From NCBI RefSeq assembly GCF_016862515.1, contig NZ_BONC01000009.1, positions 62,001 to 126,000 on the forward strand: 64,000 nt of DNA. Reading direction: 5' to 3'. This document shows positions 1-8,756 of this stretch, piece by piece. The translations under genes and the position numbers were made by a program. This stretch comes from Asanoa iriomotensis (lineage in GTDB: Bacteria; Actinomycetota; Actinomycetes; Mycobacteriales; Micromonosporaceae). The notes under the pieces were generated by a model. That model was not told the DNA's origin. It ran no database searches and was given only the letters and a program-made list of their open reading frames with translations. How positions within the stretch are numbered: the stretch's first letter is position 1; every line of letters starts with the position of its first letter.

Positions 1-1
1 G

Positions 2-505
2 TGCCACTACGTGTACCGGGCCTTCGTCTACCCGGTGTTGATGAGGCCGGGCAGTCGCATGCCGCTGCTGATCGTGGCGCTCGCGATGGCGTTCAACGTG
101 CTCAACGCGACCGTCAACGCCTGGTGGGTGGCCGAGGTCGGCGGTTACGCCGACAGTTGGCTGCGCGATCCGCGCTTTCTCGCCGGGGCGGCGCTCTTCC
201 TCGCCGGGCTGGTCGTGCACGCGCGCTCGGACCGCACCTTGCGCCTGCTGCGCTCGCCTGGTGAGACCGGCTACCGCATTCCGTACGGAGGCGGCTTCCG
301 CTGGGTCAGCAGCCCGAACTACGCCGGTGAGATCGTGCAGTGGTTCGGGTGGGCGTTGGCGACCTGGTCGCCGGCGGGGCTGGCGTTCGCGGTCTACACC
401 ACCGCGAACCTCGCACCGCGGGCGATCGACCACCACGCCTGGTACCGCGAGCGCTTCCCCGACTACCCGCCCGACCGGCGGGCGCTCGTACCACATCTGC
501 TGTAG
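2..505 (+). CDS. Steroid 5-alpha-reductase-like membrane protein (3' part)
   Basis: This is the C-terminal part of an integral membrane protein of the 3-oxo-5-alpha-steroid 4-dehydrogenase / DUF1295 type, which typically reduce a C=C bond next to a keto group using NADPH. The frame is open to the left edge, so the start lies outside the window. The first Met is at base 11. Three hydrophobic segments are visible. Family marks are the GETGYRIPYGGGFRWVSSPN stretch, which fits the nucleotide-binding C-terminal part, and the ending with DHHAWYRERFPDYPPDRRA, close to the family tail (HxWY..KF.DYP..R.A..P). The substrate cannot be told. Some homologues act on non-steroid lipids. Confidence 0.75.
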   Translation, partial: CHYVYRAFVYPVLMRPGSRMPLLIVALAMAFNVLNATVNAWWVAEVGGYADSWLRDPRFLAGAALFLAGLVVHARSDRTLRLLRSPGETGYRIPYGGGFRWVSSPNYAGEIVQWFGWALATWSPAGLAFAVYTTANLAPRAIDHHAWYRERFPDYPPDRRALVPHLL

Positions 506-588
506 CGGTCAGCCGACGGCGAAATGCCTGGTAGTACGGTGTAAGCCAGGAACCGCTTCAGACCGAAAGCCGTCAAACTGGCTGTGAG

Positions 589-1773
589 GTGCGAGTCTTG
601 GGCGAAGAGGTTCATAACCGGCGCTGGCTCGGCGTCGGCCGGAGCGCTCTGACCGATTCGGCCGCCGCGGCGACCCAGGCCGTGACCGAGGCGCAGACCG
701 GGCCCGACCCGAAGCTGTTGATCGTGTTCGCGGCCATCACCCATGACACCGAGGCGGTGCTGGCCGGCGTCACGAAGGCCGCGCCGGGGGTGCCCGTCAT
801 CGGGTGCACCACGCACGGCGAGATCGGGGTCGGCGGGCCCGCCGACGGCACGGTCACCGTGGCCGCGATCGGCGGCGCCGGGCTGGAGATCGCCACCCGC
901 GCCGCCGAGCACGTCTCCGGTCGCCAGGCCGACGCGGGTTACGAGGTCGCGGCCTGCGTCGGCGACGTCCGACAGCCGCACCGGGTCCTGATGCTGCTCA
1001 CCGACGGCCTGGTCCGCGACCAGGAGAGCATCGTCCGGGGCTGCTATCGCGCATTGGGTGCGGGCACTCCGCTGTTCGGCGGGGCCGCGGCCGACGGCTG
1101 GCGGATGAGTGGGGCATACCTCTTCAAGGACGGGCAGGTGCTGACCGACGCGGTGATCGGCGCGGCCATCGCGTCCGAGGCGCCGATCGCGGTGGGTGTC
1201 GGCCATGGGTACCGCACGGTCGGCCAGCCGATGATCGTGACCCGCGCCGCCGACGGGCGGGTGCTGACTCTCGACGACCGGCCGGCGCTCGACGTCTACC
1301 TGGAACGGCTGAACGCTCCGCCGGAGGCGTACACCGACCCGTCGGCGTTCACCGCTTTCGTGCTGCCACGCCCCCTCGGCGTGCAACGGCGCAGCGGCGT
1401 CGAGGCCCGCAACCTCTCCACCGAGGTCGACCTCGAGGGCCGGACCATCGGCGGTGGCGGTGCCATCGACCCGGGCGGACTGACCTGGGTGATGACCGGC
1501 GACGAGGAGTCCATTTTGGACGCCGTGGACCGGGTCTGCCAGGATGCGCGCGACCGGCTCGAGGGGCACGAGCCGATCGGCATGCTCACGTTCAGCTGTG
1601 CCGCGCTGCGCGCCGTGCTCGGCGACGACGGCATCCAGCGCGAGTGCGAGCGCCTGCAGCGGTGGGCCGGCACGATGCCGTTCGCCGGCTTCTACACGTA
1701 CGGCGAGATCGCCCGCAACCACGGTATCGACGGGTTCCACAACCAGACGCTCGCCGTGCTGGCCTTGAGCTGA
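589..1773 (+). CDS. FIST-domain sensory protein
   Basis: The 394-residue soluble protein has FIST_N (about residues 25-215) followed by FIST_C (about 220-375). FIST domains are predicted small-ligand sensors (amino acids have been suggested) found with signalling modules. Visible marks are the GCTTHGEIG stretch and the LFGGAAADGW glycine-rich segment in FIST_N, and GMLTFSCAALRAVLG plus GFYTYGEIA near the C-terminus, all usual in the family. The GTG at 589 is the first start in the frame. I see no strong Shine-Dalgarno, so the start is uncertain. The stop is one base before the ATG of the diguanylate cyclase gene, so the two are probably co-translated. The protein has no output domain of its own, so its neighbour is the likely output. 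Confidence 0.85.
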   Translation: MRVLGEEVHNRRWLGVGRSALTDSAAAATQAVTEAQTGPDPKLLIVFAAITHDTEAVLAGVTKAAPGVPVIGCTTHGEIGVGGPADGTVTVAAIGGAGLEIATRAAEHVSGRQADAGYEVAACVGDVRQPHRVLMLLTDGLVRDQESIVRGCYRALGAGTPLFGGAAADGWRMSGAYLFKDGQVLTDAVIGAAIASEAPIAVGVGHGYRTVGQPMIVTRAADGRVLTLDDRPALDVYLERLNAPPEAYTDPSAFTAFVLPRPLGVQRRSGVEARNLSTEVDLEGRTIGGGGAIDPGGLTWVMTGDEESILDAVDRVCQDARDRLEGHEPIGMLTFSCAALRAVLGDDGIQRECERLQRWAGTMPFAGFYTYGEIARNHGIDGFHNQTLAVLALS

Positions 1774-1774
1774 G

Positions 1775-3241
1775 ATGGCCGGGCCCGCGGAGTCGCTCTA
1801 CATCCAGCAGCTCGTGGAGCTGCTGGCCGTGGTGTCCTCCTCCCCCGACGAGGCCACGGCGGTCCAGAACGCGGTGGAGCGCTCGGCTCAGGCACTGGAG
1901 GCGGAGGTCGCCGCGGCGGTCATCGACGGGAACGTGGTGGCGTCGATCGGGTTCCCGCCCGGCGCCGCGCCGGACGACGAGATCGTCGCGATGACCCGGG
2001 AACAACACTCCATATTGTACGTTCCCGGGCTGGGCGGCTGCCCCGCGGTGACCGCGTCCTGGGCCGGCAGCCACCCGGGGCACCTGGTGCTGGCCCGGTG
2101 GGGCGGGCCGTTTCAGGTCGAGGAGCAGAACCTCGTGCGCGGCATGGCCCGGGTGTTGGAGCTGACCCTGACGATGCTGCGGACGCTGGTCGCCGAGCAC
2201 GCGATGCGCGAGTCGTTGCAGGAACGGCAGCGGCTGCTGGAACATCTGTCCGCGATCCAGCGCGCGATCTCCCACCGCGAGGACCTCCAGCACATCCTCG
2301 ACACCATCACCGACGGTGCACGCGATCTGCTCGGCGACGAGATCAGCCTGCTGTGGGTGCGCGACGAGCCCGACGCGGGCCAGGCCCGGTTGGCGTCCGC
2401 CGCCGGCACGCGGCCCGTCGACCGGCCCGTGGTCGACCTCACCGCGGCGTCGCCGGCGGGCGAGGCGATGGTCACCGACCGGGTGGCGGTGCGGCACGGC
2501 AACGAGCTGCAGTCCCGGATGCTCAAACTGCTCGGCCCCAGGACGGTCCACGCGTCGATGGCCGCCCCCGTGCACGACAGCGGTGTGCTGGCCGGCGCCC
2601 TGGTGGTGGCGTCCTGCGACACGAACCGCAGGTACACCGCCGCGGACGAACAGACGCTGCGCGCCTTCGCGGAGAACGTCAGCCTGGCCCTCACCGACGC
2701 CAACACGGTGGTGCGCATGCGCGAGGCGCACCACGACCCGGTGACCGGCCTGGCCAGCCGGGGCCTGTTCCTCGAGCAACTGTCGCAGCAGTTGGCGGTC
2801 GCGGATGCGAACGGCCACACGCTGGCGGTGCTGTTCCTGGACCTGGACCGCTTCAAGGACATCAACGACTCACTCGGGCACGCCGCCGGCGACCAACTGC
2901 TCGCCGTGACCGCGGGCAGGGTCACCGCGCAACTGCGGGCGGGCGACACGGCGTCGCGCTTCGGCGGCGACGAGTTCGCGGTGATGCTGGCCCGGGTCGA
3001 CGGGCCGCAGGACGCCGCCGCGGTGGCGCGGCGGATCGTGACCGCACTGGCCGAGCCGATGCGCGTGGCCGAGCAACGGCTTCGGGTCGCCGTCAGCGTC
3101 GGCGTCGCCCTCAGTGGCACCGACGGACCTGAGCCCACCGAGCTCGTCGCCCGCGCCGACCTCGCCATGTACGAGGCCAAGGCCAAACACCGCGGCACCG
3201 GCGGGTACGCCATCTACTGCGAAACCGTCCCGGGCGACTGA
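1775..3241 (+). CDS. GAF-GGDEF diguanylate cyclase
   Basis: The 488-residue cytoplasmic protein is predicted to make cyclic di-GMP from two GTP. Residues 1-140 form a degenerate GAF-like region. A helical linker at 140-175 leads to a GAF domain at about 175-310, then a GGDEF domain at about 320-485. The active-site motif GGDEF (residues 397-401) is intact. An RAGD sequence ends exactly five residues before it (R388-D391), which matches an inhibitory I-site for product feedback. There is no EAL or membrane segment, so sensing is probably cytoplasmic. It follows the FIST gene after one base, which suggests the FIST protein feeds a signal to this enzyme. Activity is inferred from motif integrity. 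Confidence 0.9.
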   Translation: MAGPAESLYIQQLVELLAVVSSSPDEATAVQNAVERSAQALEAEVAAAVIDGNVVASIGFPPGAAPDDEIVAMTREQHSILYVPGLGGCPAVTASWAGSHPGHLVLARWGGPFQVEEQNLVRGMARVLELTLTMLRTLVAEHAMRESLQERQRLLEHLSAIQRAISHREDLQHILDTITDGARDLLGDEISLLWVRDEPDAGQARLASAAGTRPVDRPVVDLTAASPAGEAMVTDRVAVRHGNELQSRMLKLLGPRTVHASMAAPVHDSGVLAGALVVASCDTNRRYTAADEQTLRAFAENVSLALTDANTVVRMREAHHDPVTGLASRGLFLEQLSQQLAVADANGHTLAVLFLDLDRFKDINDSLGHAAGDQLLAVTAGRVTAQLRAGDTASRFGGDEFAVMLARVDGPQDAAAVARRIVTALAEPMRVAEQRLRVAVSVGVALSGTDGPEPTELVARADLAMYEAKAKHRGTGGYAIYCETVPGD

Positions 3242-3348
3242 AACCGGCAACCACGGCATTGATTCCCGCCTATTGATCCCTTACGCTGAGCGGGTCGGCG
3301 AACGCACAGCGCTATCCCCACCTGTCCCCCGGCTTCGGGAGCGCCCGC

Positions 3349-6300
3349 ATGAATCGCATTCGCCGTCCCCATCCGCGCCGAGTTGTCGCCCTCGTCGCCG
3401 CCGTCACGCTCGCGGTGACCACGGCGATCATCGGCCCGGCCGACCCCGCCAGCGCCGCACCGCGGTTCCGGGTGCTGGTGTTCTCCAAGGTCACGAACTT
3501 CTACCACGACTCGATCCCGGCCGGGATCGCCGCCGTGCAGCAACTCGGCGCGGCCAACAACTTCGAGGTCGAGGCGACCACCGACGCCGCCGCGTTCACC
3601 GACGCCAACCTGGCCCGGTTCGACGCGCTGGTCTTCAACAACACCAACTCGACACCAGCATCCGGCGCGTTGCTCAACGCGGCCCAGCGCACCGCGCTGC
3701 AGAACTTCGTCCGGGCCGGCGGCGGCTGGGTGGGCCTCCACGCGGCGAGCGCCAGCGAGCGCGACTGGACCTGGTACGACGGCCTGGTCGGCACGATCTT
3801 CGACTTCCACCCCGATTTCACCTCGACCGGCGGCGTCTTCCCCGGGCGGATCAAGGTGCTCGACCGCGCGCACCCCTCGACGAAGAACCTGCCGGAACTG
3901 TGGGAGCGCAGCGAGGAGTGGTACAACTGGCGCACCAACCCGACCGGCCGGGTGCACACGCTCGCACAGATCAAGGTCCGCGACGGCATCAACGGCCTGG
4001 ACGAGGGCGTCGACCACGCGTACTCGTGGTGCCAGAACTACGACGGCGGCCGGTCCTGGTTCACCGCCGGCGGGCACTCGATCTCGTCGTTCGGCGAGCC
4101 GTTCTTCCTCGACCACCTTCGCTACGGGATCGAGTGGGCGGCGGGCGCGGTCGCCGGTGACTGCAGCGCCACCCAGAACGACAAGTTCCAGCGGGTGCCG
4201 CTGGTGACGCAGAACCTCGCCGACCCGTTCGAGCTGGCGGTCGCGCCGGACCGGCGGGTCTTCTACATCCAGCGGACCGGCGCGGTGAAGGTGATCGACC
4301 AGAGCACTCTCGCGGTGACCACGCTGATCGACTTCGCCTACACCCCGACGCAGACCAGCCAGTCCGACGGGTTGCTCGGGCTCACCATCGACAACAACTT
4401 CGCGACCAACAACTGGCTCTATCTGCTGTGGTCGGACAAGACGCTCAACCAGCTCAACCTCTCCCGGTTCACGGTGACCGGGTCGACGATCGCGCTCAGC
4501 TCGGAGAGACGGCTGCTCACGATCCCGACGCTGCGCGGCGAGGCGCGGGCCAACTCGCACATGGGCGGCTCGATCGCGATGGGCAAGGACGGCAACCTCT
4601 ACGCGGCGATCGGCGACAACACCGACCCGTTCGAGTCGAGCGGTTTCGCACCGATCGACGAGCGTGCCGGGCGCCGGGCCTTCGACGCGCAGGGCACGTC
4701 CGGCAACACCAACGACCTGCGCGGCAAGATCCTGCGCATCCGGCCCCAGGCGGACGGCACCTACACCGTGCCGTCGGGCAACCTGTTCGCGCCTGGCACC
4801 GCCCGTACCCGATCAGAGATCTATGCGATGGGGCTGCGCAACCCGTTCCGGATCACCGTCGACCCGCACACCAACGCGGTGCTGGTCGCCGACTACGGGC
4901 CCGACGCGACGGCGGCCAACCCCAACCGCGGTCCTGAAGGGACGGTCGAGTTCAACCGGATCACCAGCGCCGGCAACTACGGCTGGCCGTACTGCACAGG
5001 CAACAACACCCCGTTCAACGACTACAACTTCGCGACCTCGACGTCCGGCCCGCTGTTCAACTGCGCCGCGCTGGTCAACGACTCGCCCAACAACACCGGC
5101 CTGACGAACCTGCCGCCCGCGCGCCCGGCGCTGGTCTGGTACGCCTACTCCGCCTCGACCCAGTTCCCCGAGGTGGGCACCGGCGGTGGCGGCCCGATGA
5201 GCGGCCCGGTCTACGACTACGACCCGGCCAACCCGCGCCTGTCGAAGTTCCCCGAGTACTTCGAGAACAAATGGATCGTGTACGAGCTGACCCGCAAGTG
5301 GTGGAAGACGCTGTCTCTGAACAAGACCGCGCAGACGTTCTCCGATCCGCGATTCGGGCCGACCAGCGTCGGCGGGCTCCAGTCGATCAACACGATCTTC
5401 ACCGGCATGAGCTGGATCCAGCCGTTCGAGGCGGAGTTCGGGCCGGACGGCTCGCTCTACGTCATGGACTTCGGCGCCGGCTCGGGCAGCGGGCGCGGCG
5501 GCACCAACGACGGCGCCGGCATCTACCGCATCGACTACGTGGCCAACGGCGTGCCACCGGTCGCGGTGATGACCGCGAACCGCGACTCCGGCCCCGCACC
5601 ACTGGCCGTGACGTTCTCCAGCGCCGGCACGACCGGAGCCACCAGCTACGCCTGGGACTTCGACGGCAACGGCACCACCGACTCGACGGCCGCGAACCCG
5701 ACCTTCAGCTATGCGACGCGGGGCCGGTTCACCGCGCGTCTCACGGTCACCGGCGCCGGCGGGCTCACCGCGATCGCCACCACGGAGATCACCGTCGGCA
5801 ACACCCGGCCGACCGTCACGATCAACATCCCCAACGGCGGCTTCTTCGAGTTCGGCGACCGGATCCCGTACACGGTGACGGTCTCCGATCCCGAGGACGC
5901 GACCGTCGACTGCAACCGGGTCGTCGTGCAGACGCTGCTCGGGCACGACGCGCACGCCCACCCGCTCGACAACTACGTCGGCTGCTCCGGCACGCTGGTC
6001 ACCGAGTCGGGCGGCGGCGACGGGCACGGGCCGGGCGCCAACCTCTACCAGTTGGTCAGCGCGCAGTACACCGACGCGGGCGCGACCGGCGGCATTCCGG
6101 CGTTGACCGGCTCGACGCAGGTCGCATTGCAGCCGCGCAGCATGGAGGCCGAGCACTTCGACGCGCAGTCCGGGGTCAGTGTCCTCGACCGGCCCGCGGC
6201 CCAGGCCGGGCGGCGGCTCGGCGACATCGACAACGGCGACTGGATCAACCTCGGCCCGGTCAACCTGACCGGCATCAGCGGTGTCACCGTCGGCGCGTCC

Positions 6301-6804
6301 TCGGGCGGCACCGGCGGCACGATCGAGTTCCGCGCCGGATCACCGACCGGCACGCTGATCGGCACCGCGACGATCAACAGCACCGGTGGGTACGACAACC
6401 TGATCTCGCCGACGGTCACCCTGACCAACCCGGGCGGCACGTTCCCGCTCTACCTGCGGTTCGTGAAGGTCGGCCAGACCGGCGACCCGGACATCATGGC
6501 GCTGGACTGGCTGCGGTTCAACGGCCGGGGCGTCAAGGTCGAGACGGGCGCGACGCTCTCCGTCACCGCCACCCCGGCGACCGGCACCCGGCCGCTGACG
6601 GTGGCGTTCGGCAGCACGTCGACACCGCCACCGGGGCGCACCATCGTGGACCGGGAGTGGAGGTTCGGTGACAACACCGCATCCGTCCACGCGGCGACGG
6701 CCAGCCACGTCTATTCGCGCGCCGGCACCTACACGGCCTGGATGACCCTGACCGACAGCGTCGGCGCCACCCACTCGAGCAGCGTGACGATCACCGTGAC
6801 CTGA
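3349..6804 (+). CDS. Secreted ThuA / glucose-dehydrogenase-like / PKD / CBM6 mosaic protein
   Basis: The 1151-residue protein has a signal peptide (residues 1 to about 36, ending ASAAP). Domains in order: a ThuA-like domain (about 38-265); a PQQ-glucose/sorbosone-dehydrogenase-type beta-propeller (about 280-730) with the typical GLLGLTIDNNF and AMGLRNPFRITVDP stretches; a PKD domain (about 735-822); a spacer; a CBM6-like carbohydrate-binding module starting MEAEHFD (about 930-1062); and a second PKD (about 1067-1150). A GGGAG-type SD (GGGAG at 3337-3341) supports the ATG. Such mosaics are common in sugar-degrading actinobacteria and probably oxidise or bind polysaccharide outside the cell. 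The propeller may have lost enzyme activity; that cannot be told here. Confidence 0.85.
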   Translation: MNRIRRPHPRRVVALVAAVTLAVTTAIIGPADPASAAPRFRVLVFSKVTNFYHDSIPAGIAAVQQLGAANNFEVEATTDAAAFTDANLARFDALVFNNTNSTPASGALLNAAQRTALQNFVRAGGGWVGLHAASASERDWTWYDGLVGTIFDFHPDFTSTGGVFPGRIKVLDRAHPSTKNLPELWERSEEWYNWRTNPTGRVHTLAQIKVRDGINGLDEGVDHAYSWCQNYDGGRSWFTAGGHSISSFGEPFFLDHLRYGIEWAAGAVAGDCSATQNDKFQRVPLVTQNLADPFELAVAPDRRVFYIQRTGAVKVIDQSTLAVTTLIDFAYTPTQTSQSDGLLGLTIDNNFATNNWLYLLWSDKTLNQLNLSRFTVTGSTIALSSERRLLTIPTLRGEARANSHMGGSIAMGKDGNLYAAIGDNTDPFESSGFAPIDERAGRRAFDAQGTSGNTNDLRGKILRIRPQADGTYTVPSGNLFAPGTARTRSEIYAMGLRNPFRITVDPHTNAVLVADYGPDATAANPNRGPEGTVEFNRITSAGNYGWPYCTGNNTPFNDYNFATSTSGPLFNCAALVNDSPNNTGLTNLPPARPALVWYAYSASTQFPEVGTGGGGPMSGPVYDYDPANPRLSKFPEYFENKWIVYELTRKWWKTLSLNKTAQTFSDPRFGPTSVGGLQSINTIFTGMSWIQPFEAEFGPDGSLYVMDFGAGSGSGRGGTNDGAGIYRIDYVANGVPPVAVMTANRDSGPAPLAVTFSSAGTTGATSYAWDFDGNGTTDSTAANPTFSYATRGRFTARLTVTGAGGLTAIATTEITVGNTRPTVTINIPNGGFFEFGDRIPYTVTVSDPEDATVDCNRVVVQTLLGHDAHAHPLDNYVGCSGTLVTESGGGDGHGPGANLYQLVSAQYTDAGATGGIPALTGSTQVALQPRSMEAEHFDAQSGVSVLDRPAAQAGRRLGDIDNGDWINLGPVNLTGISGVTVGASSGGTGGTIEFRAGSPTGTLIGTATINSTGGYDNLISPTVTLTNPGGTFPLYLRFVKVGQTGDPDIMALDWLRFNGRGVKVETGATLSVTATPATGTRPLTVAFGSTSTPPPGRTIVDREWRFGDNTASVHAATASHVYSRAGTYTAWMTLTDSVGATHSSSVTITVT

Positions 6805-6813
6805 GCCGCGGCG

Positions 6814-6847
6814 GAGGCCGCACCGGCACGATGTGCGGTGCGGCCTC
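6814..6847. terminator. Bidirectional hairpin between convergent genes
   Basis: A 12-bp perfect inverted repeat (arms 6814-6825 and 6836-6847, 10-nt loop) lies between the stop of the ThuA mosaic gene and the stop of the convergent hydrolase gene. There is no T-tract, as is usual for GC-rich actinobacteria, so it could serve both strands. Confidence 0.7.
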
Positions 6848-6857
6848 TGGTGCTCGG

Positions 6858-8654
6858 TCAGTGCTTCTTCGAGACCCTCAGCGGGAAGGTCGGGGCGCCG
6901 ACGGTGTCGAGCGTGATGGTGTTGGCCGTCAGGTAGCGGTCCAGGTAAGGCGATCGGTCACCCTGGGTGGGTGAGTCGAACCGCGGGTCCTGCACCTCCA
7001 GGCCCAGTCGTGCGTCGGTGACGGTGATGGTCTGGCCCGAGGGAACAGGGCGCCAGCCGCGTGAGGTGATGGTGCCGATCTGGACCCCGAGCTGGTGTCC
7101 CGGTTCGAAGGTCCAGTCGTTCGCCTTCAGGTCGAAGGAGGTCGACCGGTCCTCGTTCAGCGCCGCGACCATCTCGTTGAACATCGTCGCCCGGCCGTCC
7201 GGGGCGACGTCCCACAGCCGTACCCAGACGTTGCCCTGCCCCTTGGTCTTCAAGGTGATCGCCGGCGTGCCGGTGACCCGCACCTGGCTCGACGCGGGCG
7301 TGGAGAAGGTCCAGTAGCTGTTGCCGGGCGCGTCGGCGGCCAACGCGCTCGACTGGAGAGCCGTCGGCGAGCCGGCGTACTCGATGTCCCAGCCCGGCGC
7401 CGCCATCGGCTCGGCGATCCGCGCCGCCTGGCCGCCGTCGTCGACGTACTGCCCGGGCGAGAGCCGCGCCGTGTACGAGTCGTTGATCACGGGCCACGTC
7501 GGCTGGGCGCGCCAGTTGCCGAGGCTGTCCTCGACCGAGAACGCCGGGTCTTTCACCGACGGCTTGATGCCGCGCAGGTGCTGGTCGTAGAAGCGCATGA
7601 CCTCGTCGAACCAGCCGGCCCGGCCCATCTTGAGCCGGCCGCTGCTGTCGGTCTCGTTGCCCCGGACGTGCTCCCACTGGCCGAGCCAGCCGCGTTCCGG
7701 GCCGTGGTGGTTGGCCAGGTACTTCTGCATGTCCTCGGGCTTGGTGTTGTCCTCGATGAAGCCCGACGTGACGAACAGCGGCGTGTGGGAGCCGGCGGCG
7801 CGGGAGGCGAAGTCCCGGGCCCGCCAGAACGCCGACTTCGGGTCAGGGTCCTGGGTGTCGGTGCTGTTGTTGATCTGGCACTCGGGGTGGCTCTTCTCGT
7901 AGTCCGCGTTCGCCTTGTAGCGGTCGCTGTCGCCGGCCAGCTGCGGCATCGTCGCGATCGAGTAGTAGCTGCGCGGGCTGCTGGTCGCGTTGGAGCGCGG
8001 CACTCCGTTGCTGAACAGGTAGTTGTACCTGTTCCAGGTGGGTTCCTGGGCGACGATCGCCTTCAGCGGCTTGAGCTTGAGGACGTTGGCGGCCAGCCCG
8101 GTGTTGGCGTCGTACGACTTGCCGTACATGCCCACCTTGCCGGTCGACCACGGCTGGCGGGCGGCCCACTCGACGGCCGCCTTGATGTCGGCCTGCTCGC
8201 CGGGGCCGAGGAAGTCCAGGCACCCGGTGCTGCCGCCGAAGCCACGCAGGTCGACCATCACGAAGGTGTATCCACGCTCCATGAGCCGGGCTCCGTCGAT
8301 CAGGTCCTGGAAGCGCCCCGACGGACCGACCTGATCGAACCCTCCGGGAGAGGTCTCCCCCGCGTGCGAGAAGTAGGGTCCCACCGACAGGATCACCGGC
8401 GTCTTCGCCCGCTCAGGCAGGTGTGCGGGGCGCAGCACGTCGGCGTGCAGCTCGACGCCGCTGCCGTCCGAGGACGGGAAGTACGCCTCGGTCCACGCCG
8501 CCCCTTCGGGAACCCGTGGGTTCTCCTCATGGGTGACCGGTGCGCCGTCCGGCGCAGCGGCCTGTGCTGGTGAGACGCCTGTGGTGAGGCTCGCGAAAAT
8601 GGCCAACGCACCCGCCGCCGCGACGGGCAAGGCCACCCTCCTCCGAAGGTTCAT
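6858..8654 (-). CDS. Secreted CocE/X-Pro dipeptidyl-peptidase-type hydrolase
   Basis: The 598-residue protein has a signal peptide (about 1-32, ending AQA). It belongs to the S15/CocE family, serine hydrolases that cut X-Pro peptides or small esters. The nucleophile motif GMYGKSYDA corresponds to G-x-S-Y. A following alpha/beta-hydrolase core and a C-terminal jelly-roll domain (about 390-590, containing GNVWVRLWDVAPDGRA) complete the family layout. The acid and base are probably the D of FIEDNTKP and the H of GQWEHVRG. I chose the ATG at 8654 over an in-frame GTG at 8666 because GGAGGG lies 5-6 nt before it. It is convergent with the ThuA mosaic gene. Substrate class (peptide or ester) is open. 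Confidence 0.85.
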   Translation of the reverse strand: MNLRRRVALPVAAAGALAIFASLTTGVSPAQAAAPDGAPVTHEENPRVPEGAAWTEAYFPSSDGSGVELHADVLRPAHLPERAKTPVILSVGPYFSHAGETSPGGFDQVGPSGRFQDLIDGARLMERGYTFVMVDLRGFGGSTGCLDFLGPGEQADIKAAVEWAARQPWSTGKVGMYGKSYDANTGLAANVLKLKPLKAIVAQEPTWNRYNYLFSNGVPRSNATSSPRSYYSIATMPQLAGDSDRYKANADYEKSHPECQINNSTDTQDPDPKSAFWRARDFASRAAGSHTPLFVTSGFIEDNTKPEDMQKYLANHHGPERGWLGQWEHVRGNETDSSGRLKMGRAGWFDEVMRFYDQHLRGIKPSVKDPAFSVEDSLGNWRAQPTWPVINDSYTARLSPGQYVDDGGQAARIAEPMAAPGWDIEYAGSPTALQSSALAADAPGNSYWTFSTPASSQVRVTGTPAITLKTKGQGNVWVRLWDVAPDGRATMFNEMVAALNEDRSTSFDLKANDWTFEPGHQLGVQIGTITSRGWRPVPSGQTITVTDARLGLEVQDPRFDSPTQGDRSPYLDRYLTANTITLDTVGAPTFPLRVSKKH

Positions 8655-8756
8655 CCAACCCTCCACCTAACTCCGAACGAGATCGTCCGGTCGGTCATTG
8701 ATGCTAATGATCATTGGCCTCCATGTATCCCACAGTTATCTCGCCGTGACCTTCCG

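Noticed and set aside
463-1740. Long open frame on the minus strand opposite the FIST gene
   Set aside because: It has no family features, is rich in Arg/Gly/Pro as expected of antisense frames in GC-rich DNA, and lies fully over a well-supported gene.
7095-8573. 492-codon plus-strand frame
   Set aside because: Antisense to the S15/CocE hydrolase gene, which has signal peptide, nucleophile motif and SD.
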